DNA of 12,978 nucleotides, taken from Sulfurovum sp. Lineage in GTDB: Bacteria; Campylobacterota; Campylobacteria; Campylobacterales; Sulfurovaceae. Location of the stretch: positions 1 to 12,978 of the forward strand of contig DQSX01000226.1 of the NCBI GenBank assembly GCA_015663065.1, read 5' to 3'. The notes under the pieces were generated by a model. The model was given only the letters and a program-made list of their open reading frames with translations, did not search any database and was not told where the DNA came from. The position numbers were made by a program, and so were the translations under genes. Within the stretch, counting starts at the first letter, position 1. Each line of letters starts with the position of its first letter. Positions 12,064-12,978 of this stretch are shown piece after piece.

Positions 12064-12321
12064 ATGTTTACAATAAATGTAGATAAAGAGTGCGGATGTT
12101 TCAAAAGAAGCATGTATGAGAATAACCAGAGTTTCACATCAAAAGACGCTGCACTTATAGAGGCACAGGCCATGGTACAGACCATGAATGAAGAGTTCTG
12201 TCAAAAACACGAATTTGCACTGAGCGAAAACGGAGACAACTTCAACATTGCCATGTCAGCAAGACCACAAGAGGGTACAGCAAGTTCAGGCGGATGCTGT
12301 GGCGGCGGACATTGCGGTTAG
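12064..12321 (+). CDS. Small Cys/His-rich protein with a Gly-Cys C-terminal tail (85 aa), unknown function
   Basis: ATG at 12064 follows AAAGGA. The 85-residue cytosolic protein has six Cys and two nearby His: Cys10 and Cys12 (KECGCFKRS), Cys46 and His49 (EFCQKHEF), and Cys78, Cys79, His83 and Cys84 in the tail SGGCCGGGHCG. The middle is a compact alpha/beta-like segment (DAALIEAQAMVQTMNEEF). The clustered thiols suggest metal or iron-sulfur binding, or metal delivery. It is transcribed divergently from the formate dehydrogenase gene across 113 bp, so a shared role or regulation is possible but not shown. From memory, similar proteins occur in other Campylobacterota; no named family is assigned. 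Coding confidence is high from the Shine-Dalgarno and composition. Confidence 0.8.
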   Translation: MFTINVDKECGCFKRSMYENNQSFTSKDAALIEAQAMVQTMNEEFCQKHEFALSENGDNFNIAMSARPQEGTASSGGCCGGGHCG

Positions 12322-12332
12322 CACATGCTACA

Positions 12333-12420
12333 CCTCTATGTATAATCACCAACAAAATAGAGGCAAGTGAGCAGTTTTGACAGGCAAATAAGCTAGAGTC
12401 GCTCACACTTTTCTTCTTTT
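12333..12420 (+). terminator. Two hairpins and a T-rich tail after the 85-aa gene
   Basis: CCTCTAT (12333-12339) pairs with ATAGAGG (12357-12363). GTGAGC (12367-12372) pairs with GCTCAC (12401-12406), followed by ACTTTTCTTCTTTT. The second hairpin has a long loop, so termination is plausible but not certain. The region separates the 85-aa gene from convergent yajQ. Confidence 0.4.
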
Positions 12421-12433
12421 GGACCAGAAGCGT

Positions 12434-12931
12434 TTATTTGAAGTTGCCAAAAACCAACGGCGCTTTCAGATCCAAAGTTTTCACTTCAGCCATCACAGCC
12501 TGAAGATCATCAATCTTCTTTCCTGAAACACGCACCTCATCTCCCTGAATAGAAGGTGTAACCTTCAGCTTCATCGCTTTAATGGCTTTCACGATCTGTT
12601 TGGCCTCATCTTTGTCAATGGTATCGACAATACGGTAGATCACTTTCGTGTTCCCGCCGGAAATACCTTCACTCTTCACCTCTTCAAGAGATTTACCGGC
12701 AATACCTCTTTTGATCAGTTTTGAGATCAGAATGTCTTTCAAAGCATCGATCTTCGTATCCGTAGACGAAGACAAAGAGAGCGTTTTACCTGCTTCATTC
12801 AAGTTAAATTCTGCTGTCAAACCTTTAAAGTCAAAACGATTGGCAACTTCTTTCTCAGCCATTACCAATGCATTCTTCATCTCCATCATATCGAGCTTCG
12901 CTGTAATATCAAAATAGTGGTCTTTTGCCAT
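12434..12931 (-). CDS. yajQ: YajQ family (UPF0234) nucleotide-binding protein
   Basis: A 165-residue cytosolic protein, normal length for the family (about 160-165 aa), with two ferredoxin-like domains. It begins with AKDHYFDITAKLDMMEMKNA and NRFDFKG, and ends in the typical KTLDLKAPLVFGNFK. Relatives bind RNA/nucleotides, and a Xanthomonas member binds cyclic di-GMP and acts with a transcription factor; whether that holds here is unknown. The start is supported by AAGGAG 7 nt upstream (complement of 12939-12944), which overlaps the stop of the preceding gene, so it is probably cotranscribed with that gene. Confidence 0.93.
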   Translation of the reverse strand: MAKDHYFDITAKLDMMEMKNALVMAEKEVANRFDFKGLTAEFNLNEAGKTLSLSSSTDTKIDALKDILISKLIKRGIAGKSLEEVKSEGISGGNTKVIYRIVDTIDKDEAKQIVKAIKAMKLKVTPSIQGDEVRVSGKKIDDLQAVMAEVKTLDLKAPLVFGNFK

Positions 12932-12940
12932 CTTAACTCC

Positions 12941-12978
12941 TTATTTCTCTATTCTCATCATTGCGATCTCACCTTGTA
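12941..12978 (-). CDS. Partial CDS, C-terminal end of an unidentified gene upstream of yajQ
   Basis: One minus-strand frame is open from the window edge and ends QGEIAMMRIEK followed by TAA (12943-12941). It stops 9 nt before the yajQ ATG, with the yajQ Shine-Dalgarno overlapping the stop. The spacing and the clean frame suggest a real upstream gene, but 11 residues are too few to identify it. Confidence 0.45.
   Translation of the reverse strand, partial: QGEIAMMRIEK

Noticed and set aside
12322..12433. Small RNA gene between the 85-aa gene and yajQ
   Set aside because: Two hairpins and a T-rich end exist, but there is no clear promoter and they are better explained as the 3' end of the upstream transcript.

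Overview
The window looks like chromosomal DNA of a Campylobacterota (epsilonproteobacterial) bacterium, most like Sulfurovum or a close relative. The reasons are AT-rich intergenic DNA, clear AGGAG-type ribosome binding sites, a cytoplasmic Cys-type formate dehydrogenase alpha subunit, and the look of the TrxB, DapB, PurF, HisIE and YajQ proteins. This assignment is by recall of protein style, not by a search. No rRNA, tRNA, IS element, phage or CRISPR was found.

Positions 1-1723 hold five small or partial genes without recognisable function, four of them visibly membrane proteins. On the minus strand are a 121-aa two-helix protein (662-1027), a 118-aa three-helix protein (129-485) and the first 30 codons of a further membrane-anchored protein (1-92). 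On the plus strand are a 124-aa anchored protein (1158-1532) and a 62-aa two-helix protein (1535-1723). Two FNR/CRP-type boxes control them. The box at 1086-1099 is a perfect TTGAT-N4-ATCAA and lies exactly 22 nt from a -10 hexamer on each side, so it can drive both divergent units. The box at 575-588 has the same 22-nt spacing to the -10 of the third unit. This is the textbook class II FNR geometry (-41.5), repeated three times, and it suggests an oxygen- or nitrogen-oxide-responsive respiratory module.

Positions 1812-4704 (plus strand) hold ilvE, a prohibitin/HflC-like SPFH membrane protein, and bifunctional hisIE. Between them lie a 60-bp palindromic interspersed repeat, a 7-bp tandem array, a rho-independent terminator, and a hairpin that presents the hisIE Shine-Dalgarno in its loop.

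Positions 4784-8406 (minus strand) hold trxA, then trxB-dapB-purF, which are packed with gaps of 14 and 1 nt. A second, larger copy of the palindromic repeat sits between trxA and trxB, and trxB appears to have its own promoter. This block combines cytosolic thiol redox with lysine/peptidoglycan and purine synthesis.

Positions 8553-11950 (minus strand) hold a large formate dehydrogenase-type molybdopterin enzyme without partner subunits in view, then yraN and a PhyH-family Fe(II)/2-oxoglutarate dioxygenase. Divergent from the formate dehydrogenase is an 85-aa Cys/His-rich protein with a Gly-Cys tail (12064-12321). The window ends with yajQ (minus) and the C-terminal end of another gene.
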